DNA from: Diphasiastrum complanatum
Taxonomy: Eukaryota > Streptophyta > Lycopodiopsida > Lycopodiales > Lycopodiaceae
Direction of reading: 5' to 3'
DNA: 64,000 nt
Assembly: GCA_029204225.1 (NCBI GenBank)
Contig: CM055103.1
Coordinates: forward strand, 57,852,529 to 57,916,528
This document shows, in pieces, positions 25,780-38,125 of this stretch; position 1 is the stretch's first letter; each line of letters begins with the position of its first letter. The position numbers were made by a program, and so were the translations under genes. The notes under the pieces are model-generated. The model searched no databases. It saw only the letters and a list, made by a program, of their open reading frames with translations, and was not told the DNA's origin.

Positions 25780-26140
25780 GAATATGCTCCAACTAGATAA
25801 AATGTATAGAGTTGGTGCTTCAACTCGATACAATGTATTGGTTGAAACATCAACTCGATGTAGTGGCAGTGCATCGAGTTGGTGTATCCACAACTCGATC
25901 CAGTGCATCGGATTTTATAATAAATAAAAAAAATATATTATAAAATCTGATGCATTGCATCGGAACACACCAACTGGATACGACGCATCGGAATGCAAAA
26001 AAAAAAAATTTCAAAAAAATAAATTTACATTTAAAAAAAAAATCTGATACGTTGTCGTACCGAGTTAGTCATTTTTTTCTTTTGGAAATTTTTTTTTTCG
26101 AATTCCAATGCGCCGTATCCAGTTGGTGTATTCAGATGGA
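25780..26140. repeat. Cluster of nested palindromes
   Basis: A dense series of inverted repeats. GAGTTG/CAACTC are at 25809-25826. A perfect 10-bp pair CAACTCGATG/CATCGAGTTG is at 25851-25860 and 25872-25881. CGAGTTG/CAACTCG are at 25875-25897. A roughly 20-bp pair ending ATTTTATAAT lies around 25902-25922 and 25938-25957. A roughly 45-bp pair beginning ACACCAACTGGATACG lies at about 25965-26010 and 26090-26137. No frame is open. It may be a MITE-like element or several fused ones. Confidence 0.7.
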
Positions 26141-27048
26141 AATATATTGATATAGTGTATCAAATTTTCTATTGAATTCTTTCAGAGTGACCTTAAATTA
26201 AAAATGTTAAATGACGTTTTGATACGGAGTATTGAAAATTCGATTACACCTGTCATTATATGAGAAGTATTTTTTATTTTGATTTGTTTAACACAAATTT
26301 TGATACGCCGCCGAATCGAATTTATGGTTAAAGCAATCGCTTTCACAGTGAATTTGATACACCATAAAAGAAAATTAACGAATTCAATAAGGTTTGATTT
26401 TCTCATTAGTTGTAATCTTATTTTCGATACTTTATATGAAATTCTGATAATCAAAGCAATTTTCTTTCTATTGTAGTGATTATTCATTAGGATATTCGAT
26501 TTTTTCTACAAAATTTACAAATGACTTGATGTATTCAAATTTTTTCATATTTTTATGCTAAATTTATAAATGCTATCTAGCTCTTTTTTTAATAAAGTTG
26601 TCATATTTTTGTGGTTAAAAGTCTCAATAAATTACAAAATTCTTATTCTTGGATGATTTTTTCATCTTTTTTAGGTTTTCAAAAGATAGAAGCCAACATG
26701 ATACAAACGACAAAGCCAAAGCTTAAGTTGATTCTTAAATATTTTGAAATGTTGAGGAAGGATGAGACTATTTATCCTAGTGTACCAGCGCAAAAACTGC
26801 AGATGCTCCTCCCAATAAAAACAGGCCATCTAAATCCAAGTGTGGTTCTTACCAATGGGCACTTAGATATTCCCAAGGGAGTGGCCTTAAATTATTCATT
26901 TGCAATAATCTAGATATTGAGCTTGTCATAAAAGATGTCAAATGTTGCAGAATTGTAACATGGATAACCTTGACATTGTCATCATAATCATCGAGGATGT
27001 GAACAATGAGAAGTTTCCAAAGAGACTTATGGTCATCAAGAAAAAGCT
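26141..27048. other. AT-rich region with an unassigned open frame
   Basis: The word GATACG/GATACA continues to recur until about 26430. An open frame at 26611-26913 (+, 100 codons) begins inside a T-rich tract and shows no domain I know. I cannot say that it is a gene. Confidence 0.25.
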
Positions 27049-27528
27049 TTGTCAAAGCGATCTTTGCTACCAGCTACTATTATGAAAAAAGTTGGAAGAA
27101 TCACAAATATGAATACATGTTTTTTTTTTTCTATACACAACGAGATTGTCCTTGAAAAGGAAAATAACTGTCAAAAGTCGAAGGCACCAGAGGTTGAGCC
27201 GACCAAGAAATTGCATGCCATACCCACAAAGAGAAGGTTGCATGATGAGGAGGAAAAGGAGTTTGATCCTAGCATGCTGAAAGTTGTCGTGGCAAATGAA
27301 AATGCGAAAACTTCAAAGGTAAAACCACCAAAAAGAAAAGTTTTTCTCCCAAAACATAAAATGCCCATTGAGATTGAAGAAGAGCCATCATCTGAGGAAG
27401 AAGAGACAACTTTGTCAGGCTTCAAGTTAAGTTCTAGTGTATTTTCCAGTGAGCAAAAGCAGATCAGGAAGTTAATCTCAAAAGAAAAATTGATTAGCCC
27501 CCATATATATCAGCTATTAGACGTATAA
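27049..27528 (+). CDS. Unrecognised lysine/glutamate-rich open frame
   Basis: An open frame of up to 159 codons, rich in Lys and Glu in its second half (PPKRKVFLPKHK followed by an acidic EEEPSSEEEE run). The composition suggests a nuclear or disordered protein, but I recognise no family and no splice context that would confirm it. The first ATG-initiated part starts at 27079 or 27109. It may be the last exon of a decayed gene whose earlier exon is the frame at 26611-26913. Low confidence that it is expressed. Confidence 0.25.
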   Translation: MSKRSLLPATIMKKVGRITNMNTCFFFSIHNEIVLEKENNCQKSKAPEVEPTKKLHAIPTKRRLHDEEEKEFDPSMLKVVVANENAKTSKVKPPKRKVFLPKHKMPIEIEEEPSSEEEETTLSGFKLSSSVFSSEQKQIRKLISKEKLISPHIYQLLDV

Positions 27529-28899
27529 ATATTGAAGTTAAAGAGTTAATTATACTATGCAATTAAAGTTCATCTGTGCGAAAACATTGATTTACAATAT
27601 ACTTAAGTTTTGTAAATCTTGTGTCACTTGAATTTTTAAAAAAGCTTGTACTTGGTTAAAGAAATCTTCAGTTTTGAAAGTTATTTTCCTAGATAGAACT
27701 CGACAGTATTTATATTTTTTGGTGTAGTTTCAGTTATTCGATTTGTTGAAAAAAAGATTGGATATTAAAGATTTTCAATGTCTTTTAAAAATATATATTC
27801 CATGTGACTTTTTGAAGTTATGTGATTTTAAATGAAAAATGTTTTTATAAATTGCATGAAGATGCTCACGTAGCTCATTATTATCATTAAATTTGAATAT
27901 ATTTTGTATTTATTTGAATAAATATAACTAAATTTGATTATATCAATAAGATAGTTTGATATAAAAGTATGTTTGCTTGATATTAAAAAAATACAATATA
28001 TAATTATGTTATTAAAATTTATTGTCATTTTTGTAACTGTGAATATAATAAAAAAACAAACAAATTAAAAAGTTAGTACAAAGTGAAAAATTATGTAGGT
28101 TTTTGGGAGATTTTGAACATACTTTTTTTGTTGACCTTCTTGATATACAAAAAAAAACATATTTTTGTAATTTTATAATTTTTCACATGTTTGTATTTAA
28201 AAAATATAAGAAAAACACGTCATTTTTCATATTTGTATGCACAAAAAACATGGTGTTTGTAAAATGATCTCTTTTTTGTCAATTTTGAAAGATTCGTTAA
28301 GGAGAACCTTGCAATATTTCTCATTCAACTCGCAATGGTGTTTTTGTGTTCTTCGAAGTTGATCAGTCCAATTTCATTGATCTCTATATTAGGTTGTGGT
28401 CCTGATGATATCACCTCCATATGGGATTTTAACACTTCAAATTCAAGATTAATGGTGATCATCGAAGCATTTGGATTGAGCAACACAGTGACTATCAAAC
28501 AACATGACAAAATTTTCAAGCCAGCACAACTAGATGCAATGCTAAAATAGGATCCTAAAGGAATTGGATAGATCATCCAATTTGTGAGGATGTCGAAAAA
28601 GCAGACAAAAGAGGATATTGCGGTGATATACTCTGTCCATTCCATACAGATTGGTTACCAAAAAGCAATATGGTGCTTCATCAAACTCTTCTTTGACCAT
28701 CAGTTTTCCTCCATGGTGGGAACAAGGATTATAGTCTAAAGCCAACAAAATGACTTTAATTCGACAGCTTTCGACCTGTAAAGGGGCAATAATTTTTTTG
28801 GAGGACACATCCTCAATCATGACTACTTACCAAGACGATCAAGTTGATCAGACAAAAGCGTCTTCATTTTTTGGGACAAAAATGTTTAAGTAGGAGGAG
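27529..28899. other. AT-rich region, no gene recognised
   Basis: 27540-28250 is very AT-rich. 28300-28860 has higher complexity with short overlapping frames on both strands, none recognisable. The last 30 bases before 28900 contain AAGTAGGAGGAG, a plausible polypurine tract for the LTR candidate that follows. Confidence 0.35.
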
Positions 28900-29400
28900 T
28901 GTCATGTACTTTTAGTACATCAGTGCTTTTCAAGGCAATATAATATCCATTGTAAGCTTTGTAGACCCAAAAGGAGCTATTAGCCTTAAGAACAAGGTAG
29001 TTTCCTCTTTAGGCCCTTCAAAGTAACTAACAAGGATAATAGGCCAATAAGGACCCAATGTAGTTCAAATAATACTTAACAAGGGCTAACTATCCCTCAA
29101 GATAGTTAAGTTAAGTAAGAGCATTGTCTATAACTAGGCAAGAGACATCATTTTGTGAATCTTTTGACTCATTTGCAAGTGAGAGCTTCTAGCTTCCTTG
29201 TGAATGTGAGCCATAGGGATCTTCATTACTAGGTCTCATGTGCCCTATCTACATGAATCCATGCTCCATCTCCATTGATTGTACTCTTTTTTTCATTGCT
29301 AATGCAATTCCATTGTGATCTCATTGTTTCTAGCTTTCTATTGATATGCTATCATGAATGTCTTGTTATCTTCTTGCTTCTAGCTTTACTTCATTGTTAA
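28900..29400 (+). repeat. Probable truncated LTR
   Basis: It begins TGTCATGTAC right after a purine-rich tract (GTAGGAGGAG), the usual start of a 3' LTR. Its first bases form a perfect hairpin (ATGTACT/AGTACAT, 28904-28920). The end is lost where a copia leader starts near 29400. Confidence 0.4.
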
Positions 29401-29404
29401 TGAA

Positions 29405-29860
29405 GCAAAGATTCCATCCTCACCTTCCAAGTAGAATAATTTGTTTAGGTAAGCCTATCATTGCCTTCCAACATGAAGCCACTTGAGGTTGCCATGTTGC
29501 AATGATCTGATTTTCTCTTTGAACCTGTGCCAATGCACTTAACACTCCCTTGAAAATCAACAAATGAAACAATCTAGCCTCTCCTTTTTCTCTTTCTAGC
29601 TAATCCTAGCACATAGAATCTTGATTTCTTGATCACAATAGATCTAAACACAATATGATGATATTTTTCCAACCCTAATATTGAAACACACTCTTGAAAA
29701 AGTCCAGCAACTTAAAATCAAGAGATTATATCAAATTTAGGGTTACTCCAAAAATGCACAATATTGAATCAAGTAAAATCTATATGCAAAAGCTAGAATC
29801 TAGATATCTCAATATACCATCCACAATCACAAGCAATTTTTGTCTCCACATTCTAGTAAG
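29405..29860 (-). pseudogene. Copia gag start and leader relic
   Basis: On the - strand, from about 29494 the frame reads MATSSGFMLEGNDRLT, a stop, then TNYSTWKVR, the N-terminal signature of copia gag (the active-type sequence has W-K-V-R at the same place at 19.18 kb). The leader follows upstream (29510-29860); 29670-29855 matches 11765-11950. Only about 30 codons of gag survive. Confidence 0.7.
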
Positions 29861-30132
29861 CGGTTTCAAAATCAGCCATCTACAAGTATTTTGACCTAAG
29901 ATGATTTTAAGATCACAAAGATCCAAACTCTATACTTAAAACCACAAGATTTGAGCTACAAACACCTCCAAATCCACATAGAATTTATGGCGCCCTCAAA
30001 TCATGCACCCTTATTCAAATGGGGCCTCCTCCATAAGTATTTTCACAATACTTACAAGTCCACATCTTTGTGTCCCTAAATTTAGGGTGACGTGATCCCC
30101 TAAAAGGTCCTGTTGCTACTCCTTCACACAAA
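29861..30132. other. Probable copia leader or LTR remnant
   Basis: No gene. It continues the copia leader but no LTR end could be placed. Confidence 0.3.
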
Positions 30133-30335
<203 letters not shown>

Positions 30336-30403
30336 ACTCACACACACATGTTCCACACTACAAATGTCAATTTACAAAGATCAAACACTCTCTCTCCCTC
30401 ACA

Positions 30404-31467
<1,064 letters not shown>

Positions 31468-32424
31468 TTGGTGGTAACTTATAAGAGTACCAGGACACTA
31501 TGTCAAATACATGCAAACTTCCCAACTAGTGCATGTCTATCTTCCTATCGATTAACAGATTCAAATGCCTCCATTATAAAACAATTATCGGACCGGCAGC
31601 AAATGTCAGACTTTCAAGGGCAACGACATCGGTTTGAAGCATTCATGACTCACATTGAGGTAATCCCCTTTTACTCCATCCAAGTCATCTTCGGTGCTGT
31701 TACCAATAAAGTTGCCAACGTTAGCCGAATTTTTTGCATGAGAAATCTTACTATTTTTTAGAGCGTTTTTGCAAATCTGTAAAAATCGGAACACTGTTTT
31801 ATTTTTTTGATGTTTTTTTATTAAATAAAAATCCTAGTATAATTTTGCTATTTAAAATATTTGAAAACAAATCATATTCTAATAGAAATTTTAAATTCAA
31901 AACAAAAAATTATTTATGAAAGTTCAAAAGGCCATGGTGATGTGTCTAGATTATCATGATTTTAACAAATGTCAAAGTCTATCCTATGAGCTCAAAAATA
32001 GAAGCACTTTCTCCAATTTTTTTATTTTGTTTAGAGACATGGCATGGTTTTCTTTTTCTATTTTGTTTTTTAAATCTCTAAATTTAAAGAGTTTTTTGAA
32101 TTGTAAATGATATATCTTTTTTTTTACCATGTTAAGCATATGGCCTTTTGTTTTTAGAATGCTGAAGATATAAAAAATAACTTTATGCTTGACCAATTCA
32201 AAAGAAATATTCTAAAAATTAAGGCAAAAAGAGAGACAAAACAAGAATTGCACAAGGTGAGATAGTGCATGAGGAAGATCAAACAAAAACACACATTCCA
32301 AAGATATTGATGAATAGCCACTATATTACACCATTAAAGAACGAGATTGCAAAGAACTATCGAGTTTTTTAGGAAAAGATCTTATACCCTTTGCATAGTT
32401 GACATTAAAGGTGGATTTTAGATT

Positions 32425-32538
32425 AAAGGTTTTCTCGATGATGAATCTCTTATTGATTAATTGGAGATTCAGTTAGTTATGAAAGGTTTTCTCAATGATG
32501 AATCTCTTATTAATTGATTGGAGATTCAATTAGTTATG
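32425..32538 (+). repeat. Tandem duplication, 57 bp x 2
   Basis: Two adjacent 57-bp copies (32425-32481 and 32482-32538), with a third starting, differ at about five bases. Each encodes KGFLnDESLI, a stop, then LEIQLVM. Period 57 is exactly 19 codons, so the duplication kept the frame. Confidence 0.9.
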
Positions 32539-33267
32539 AAAGGTTTTTTTAGAATGCACAACATTTCCTCTTTCGAAAGAAGTTTTTCATTTAAATTGGC
32601 AATTTGTTACGCGTGCAAAAAGCTTTACTTGAGTTTGCATTGAAAAAATAATTACTATATTTTGATTTGTTTAATATTCTATGCTCAACATAGATTTGAT
32701 TTTATATTTTATTTTTAATAATTTTTGTAAAATCAATTTGTTAAATTAACTTATTTTTTGGGCAACACGTTGGAGGAACAAGGTGATGTAATGAAGTGGG
32801 ATATACAACAATCGTTTATTATTCTCTAATTGGCAAGTGCTCCACAAGTTTTAGCAACTTGTTAGAATTTCCAACAATTGCAAACAAGTTGATATATTCC
32901 ATGACTGGGTCAATGGCTTGTCCGTATCAAAAGCCACAACAACCAATTTTGAAAATTCTCGACCTCGCAAATTGGGTGTTTGATTTATTTAGTGGCAGTG
33001 GGATAACGAGCACATGCGATATTAAAAGAGGCAGTCATGTAGCTATGGTAAATTTGAAATTACTCAATTTTTTTAAAAAAATTGTTAAAAATATAATGAA
33101 ATCTTTGTCCGTTTTGCCAGATGATTTAGGGAAGTAGAAAAATCTTTAGATAACATAGACTTTGCCATTCCCCTGTCGCATGCGCCACAACCTTTTGCTA
33201 GTGGAAAAGTTGGGGACGAGAGATTTGTCAAATGTCTTAGCTCAAGAATATAATGTTGTGACTAAGA

Positions 33268-33418
33268 ATGTTGAGACAGTAGAAGTAATAGGTACATTTC
33301 TTGATGCTTCTACTAAAAAACAAAAGTACCCAAATGTTGAGACAATAGAATGTTGAGACAATAGAAGCAGTAGTTACACTTCTTGATGCTTCTACTAAAA
33401 AACAAAATTACCCAAATG
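33268..33418 (+). repeat. Tandem duplication of a DASTKKQ-coding block
   Basis: Two imperfect copies share GTTGAGACArTAGAAG...CTTGATGCTTCTACTAAAAAACAAAA and encode the peptide VETnE...LDASTKKQ. The second copy is out of frame with the first. Confidence 0.85.
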
Positions 33419-33425
33419 AAGTAGT

Positions 33426-34139
33426 TGACTTCTAATATATATAATTTGTACTCCTTTTTTAACACAAAATTTTTATTTTTTTATTTTTATTGTTCTATAA
33501 TTGAGATTTATGTCATTATGTTTTTTTTTGTATTTAATTTTGTTGGCACTAAAGGAAATAAATATTTTTTGCTTATTATGTATTGATTTATTTTTTATTT
33601 TTGATAATCTAATTCATTAAGAAAGTGAAGTACGTAATTGGAAACATCAAATTTTTAGTTTTGTTCATTTTTAAGATATATTTTTGCAAATGATAATAGC
33701 TTGTAGTGTTTGAAACATTGCTCTTGCAAATGATATTCTCAAAATTTTTCTTAGAAAAGATCAAAAATCTGACTATTTTAAAATGCGTTTTCATAATTAG
33801 AGCTACTTTAAGAAATAATATTTATTTGTTCTAGGGTATTTTATGGTTTTCAAAAATATAATAGAATTTTGATATCGCAAATGTCTATATTTTTAATCTG
33901 TAACTAATAACTTCAGTTTAAAATTTCTAAAAATGTTGAAATTTCAAAATTAATGTACTTTTAAAAAACATTAAGATATTTGATAATCAAATTTTTTATT
34001 TGATAATGTTGTCACGATTTAATATTTGAGTATATAAAAATTTGAGTATTAAAATGATTTCACAAATTTTTTCATTAGCACTGTCATTATTATTAATAAA
34101 ACGAAATTTTTAGTTAATGTGACATCATACGTTTGTACA
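33426..34139. other. AT-rich stretch, no gene
   Basis: Strongly AT-rich, no recognisable feature. Confidence 0.5.
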
Positions 34140-34648
34140 CCGTTTTAAATCTTCACTTTTGGTGCTACGGATGAAGATAGTTCCGAATCATTTCTCTGTG
34201 GTGGTTATCAATTGACGCAGATTGCAATTCTGGACCCTCGTACCATTAGGGTAGGACAGCCGGTGGACCAGACTGCAGCGACAGGAAACCTATGATCAAG
34301 TCGTGTAGGGTCGTCGATGGATTGTTGCTGACAAAAAGTGATTGAATTGCTCGTTTTCCAAGAAGTATATGCACTGGTGCATGATCTCCATGGCTACGCG
34401 GACTATGATGACCAATCCCAAAATAATACACTTATGCTTAAGACTTGAGCTTTATACATCGCACTAAGTTGCGAGAAAACTTTCCAACTGTGCCTCTTAT
34501 GTTGTTTGCAACGTCATTCCAAAATCCAACCGCGATGCATCTATAGTGGTGATCAAGGAGCTGATTTCCGATAGTAGGGCGACCTATCATAAGTCTTTGA
34601 AAACGCATTCTACTGAAAAGCAAAGCCTGTAGAATTCGTAGCAAGGTC

Positions 34649-37600
34649 TTGTTGGCCAACAAGGCTTCACACAAATTTCTGGAATCTTCGGAGGCAGTGG
34701 CTGGATCTTTACCTGTCAATATGGTTCCTCAAGAATCTTCTCATCATTTGCAACTCCCGGATTTCAATCCTCTTGCTAGACGTGGAGAACAGAGACCTGC
34801 TTCCCCTTCAGAGCATCCTTCTAGTGCTTCCTCGTCATGCGCGTGTCGTGAAGCCCACCGTGATGTTGCGGATTCCTTGCTTGTTTCCTCTGGCCAGGTG
34901 GTGCCATATTGTCCGCCCCATCTTCGCCACCAGCTTTCTTCCTCTCTTTCAGTTTCTCAGCTTTCTCCTTCTTCCTCTTCTCGCCCCCGTGTTCCATGTG
35001 CAGGCTGTGGTCGCCTTTATGTGCAAGGTGCCGGTCTTTCTCGCCATCATAATGCTTGCTCTGCTTTTCATCAACAACTCACATTAACCAATGTCGACCT
35101 TGCACCTCATCCTGCTCCCACTTCGCCACTTGACTCAGCTTGGACTTGGATTCGCTCCCTTGATATTTTGACTGCTTTTCACTTGGGTTTTCCTCGTCCT
35201 TGTCTTTATGCACACATTCCCTTTGCCTTGCACTTAGACGTCCATAGAGCTTTGTCCTTACCTTTGTCTCATCTGGCTTCCAACCCTTCTGATATTGCAG
35301 CTTGGCATGCCTTTTTGCTTTTTTCTCTCTGGTGTTTGCCTTTGCCTCCTCGGGGTGGTGATGCTGGTCATAGGGAAACTCGCAACAGGATTCGTCGCTT
35401 TATGTCAGGAGATTGGGAAAATCTGCAAGAAGAGCATTTTCTTCGCTGTCATGCGCTTGCTGCTCAAAGGGATTCGACTTCGGATGGTGTTTCTATATCC
35501 CCTGTTCATCGTCGGTTGCGTCGCTGTGTTTTACTTGGGCAAGTGGGTGAGTATTCTCGTGCAGCTCGTGCTCTAGCTCCTACAAGTCCAGCTACTCCTT
35601 CTGTTGCCACCCTTCAGGCTTTGGAGCTTCTTCATCCACCGGCAAATGACTCCCTTCCCTCTTTTGTTGAGGACTTTGAACCTGATTCCGATTTGCAACT
35701 CTCAGAATCTCATTTTCTTAATGCTTTTCTATGCAGCCCTCATCTGTCAACTGGGGGGGTCCTTCTGGTATGGTTTTCGAGCATCTTCGTGACTGTTTTT
35801 CTCCTGATGACTCTGCTAGCGGATTTGGTTTGCTCTTTCAAGTTTGCCCTTCCGTAGCATGTGGCCGTATTCCTCTTTCTATTGCTCGTATTCTTGGTGC
35901 TGCTCGTTTGATAACCTTGGATAAGCCTGGCGGTGGAGTGCGTCCCATTGCTATTGGAGAGGTTTTATACAGATTGGTTTCTAGGGCTCTTGGTTTTCAG
36001 CTTCGTGAACGTTTTCATGACCACCTATTTCCTCATCAGTTTGGTTGTGCTACTCCTGGCGGTTGCGAGACAGTCATACATGCTTTGCGTGCTACCTTGG
36101 ATTTTCATCCAGATTGGGTTGTCCTTCAAGCGGATGTTAAAAATGCTTTCAATTCTGTTTTTCAAGGGGCCATTTTCCAAGAACTTCGTGCGGCTCACGG
36201 TCCTCTCGCTCAGCTTATCCTGTTTGTTCGCTCTTTTTATTCCATGGATGCGCCTCTATATTTCAGTCATGCTTCTCGCTCAGGTGATGTTTCGGTTATC
36301 TCGTCTGCTGATGGTATCGGACAAGGTGATCCCTTGGGTGGTGTTTTTTTTGCTTTGGCGCACTTTCGAACATTGTGTGCTTCTTCTGCTGCTTTTCCTT
36401 CTTGTTTGTTTCCCTCTATTGCTGATGACACGCATATTGTGGGACTAATGACGTCTTCCGGCTTTCCTACATTTCTCTCAGCAACTTTCGGCTTTGGGCC
36501 TCACTGTCAATCCCTCTAAGTGCGTTGCTTGGTGTCCTCAGGGCCTCCTTCTTGAGCTCCCTTTACCTACAAGTTTCAATACTCCGGTTGCTGGGATTCG
36601 AGCGCTTGGTATTCCTACAGGTTTCTCGGATTTTGTGGCTTCCTCTTTGCGGGACACTTTGGGCGCGCATCTTCGTCACGCTGATTTGCTACCAAAGCTT
36701 GGCAATGCTCAAGTTGCTCTAGGGATTCTCACTCAATGCTTCGCTCAACAGCCAAGTTATATTCTACGGTGTGTTCCTCCCTCACCTAATGTTTTGGCTT
36801 TGCTACAGGATTTCGATAATACTTTATCAGATATCCTGGGTCGCTTGATGGGTTCAGAATCCTTTCGTATTCCCAATGGTCAGTTCGTTAAGCGACAAGT
36901 CTCTCTCTTCCCGCTTCGTCCGGACGTGTTGGTCTTTCTTGCACAGCTTCTATTGCTCCAGCTGCTTTTATGGGAAGTTGGGCCCTTGTTGCCTCTGCAC
37001 TTATCTCTCGGTTTCAGCAGGACAACAAGCCCATTCTTCTTGATTCAGTAGCTCATGTGGAAACAGGCATTCTTCTTTTCCAACAACATCTTCGTGCGGC
37101 CAAGGATCTCATCCCTCCACCTGTGCGAGCTTCTTTGCCTCCCTTTGAGACTTTGCTTAGCCATCAGCGTGCTCATTTTCAGAAGTATCTTTTGGAGTGC
37201 TTCCACTCACATGCTTTCACTCAGCTTCTCAGTGATTCACCTTCCGATGAGACTCGGGCTCGCCTTTTGTCTTGTGCAGGCCCGTGTGCTGGTGCTTGGC
37301 TTGTTGCGCGCCCTGTTGTTCCACACTTGCGCCTTTCTTCAGAGTTGTTTCTCACCGCTCGTCGTCGGGTTAGGTTGGGTCTCTCTCATCCAGTGCTGGC
37401 AGGTTTGACAAAATGTTCTTGTGGTCACCTTGTTGATCCTATTGGCACTCATCTCATGCGTTGCCCTTCTAGCGGAGAGCGCACTGCGACTCATGATTCC
37501 ATTCGTGACGTATTGGCATCTATTGCACATGAGTGCGGCTTTCATGTTGTCCGGGAGCAGACCCACATCTTGCTTGTGTCTGATTCACAGTCGCCTCGAC

Positions 37601-37995
37601 ATCGAGTTGATCTTGTTCTTTCGCGCGAGGGGATTCGCATGCTTGGGGATGTTGTTGTTGCTGATAAAGAGTGAGATTATTCACGTCGCACTCTTGGAGA
37701 AGACTTTATTCCTTTTGCTTTGGAAACATATGGGTGCCTGCAGAAGAAATTCGATGATTTTCTATCATCTTGTGCAGGTTTTGCAGCGAAACTCCAAGGA
37801 CGTGGTGCCTCACCTTTATCTATCATTACGGCTTATTATCGTCAACGAGTTTCTCTGACTTTACAACGCACTCAGGCACTTGCAATACTTAGACGTGCCG
37901 TAGTTGCAAGAACGGCTGCTTCACAGCTTCCTGCACTACCTAAACTTCCAACTGTCTTAACTAGCGACTTACACCAAGCAGTAGGCTTTATGTAA
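34649..37995 (+). pseudogene. Zinc finger - reverse transcriptase - restriction-like endonuclease polyprotein
   Basis: A protein of about 1,100 residues. An N-terminal zinc finger reads CAGCGRLYVQGAGLSRHHNAC (near 35000-35060). Reverse transcriptase begins with KPGGGVRPIAIGE (35920-35960), followed by QADVKNAFNSV (36130), GIGQGDPLGG (36316) and the active site IADDTH (36420). A C-terminal CxC...H...C knuckle reads CSCGHLVDPIGTHLMRC (37414-37464). Behind it lie an E, an RHRVD and a GDVVVAD motif (37550-37667), matching the PD-(D/E)xK pattern of restriction-like endonucleases in R2/NeSL/Utopia-type elements. Lesions: frameshifts near 35755 (in a G7 run), 36480 and 36920, and TGA at 37672. The motifs are otherwise well kept, so decay is moderate. 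Assignment to a named clade needs a tree. Confidence 0.8.
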
Positions 37996-38088
37996 ATACT
38001 CTACAAAATTGTTGCTTTGTTATAGTTGTACAGTATCTCAATTCGCCTCATGGCCTTTATGCTTTCAACATGCATTCCTTTGTACTCT

Positions 38089-38104
38089 GATGGGTTTTCC
38101 CATC
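38089..38104 (+). other. 3' terminal hairpin of the non-LTR element
   Basis: GATGGG-TTTT-CCCATC is a perfect 6-bp stem with a T4 loop, followed directly by TTTTATTAATAAAAAC. In such elements a 3' RNA structure is often what the reverse transcriptase recognises; here that role is inferred from position. Confidence 0.55.
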
Positions 38105-38125
38105 TTTTATTAATAAAAACAAAAA

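Larger units (their letters stand above)
31468..33425 (+). pseudogene. Decayed gene with N4/N6 DNA-methyltransferase-like domain
   Basis: The best part is 32787-33047. It reads CPYQKPQQPI then NWVFDLFSGSGITSTCDIKRG, where the second motif fits the C-terminal AdoMet-binding motif (D-x-F-x-G-S-G-T) of N6-adenine/N4-cytosine DNA methylases. A GT-AG intron (33048-33120) follows, then an exon reading REVEKSLDNIDFAIPL. The frame does not join cleanly across the intron. Upstream, 32300-32545 contains worn coding sequence with a duplicated 19-codon block. Downstream, a 66-85-bp coding block ending DASTKKQ is duplicated. Stops and frameshifts make this a pseudogene. The catalytic DPPY/SPPY-type motif was not found. 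It could be a host gene remnant or cargo of a mobile element. Confidence 0.45.
34140..38125 (+). mobile_element. Non-LTR retrotransposon with restriction-like endonuclease
   Basis: Base composition changes sharply to higher GC near 34140-34650 and back to AT-rich after about 38000, marking an inserted element. It holds one long coding region (34649-37995, see separate entry). Its 3' tail has a hairpin and ends in A-rich sequence (TTAATAAAAACAAAAAG). No LTRs flank it. The exact 5' end and any target duplication could not be placed. Confidence 0.75.

Noticed and set aside
34246-34719. Open frames on the - strand before the non-LTR element
   Set aside because: Short, no recognisable domain; they overlap the presumed 5' untranslated region and coding start of the + strand element.
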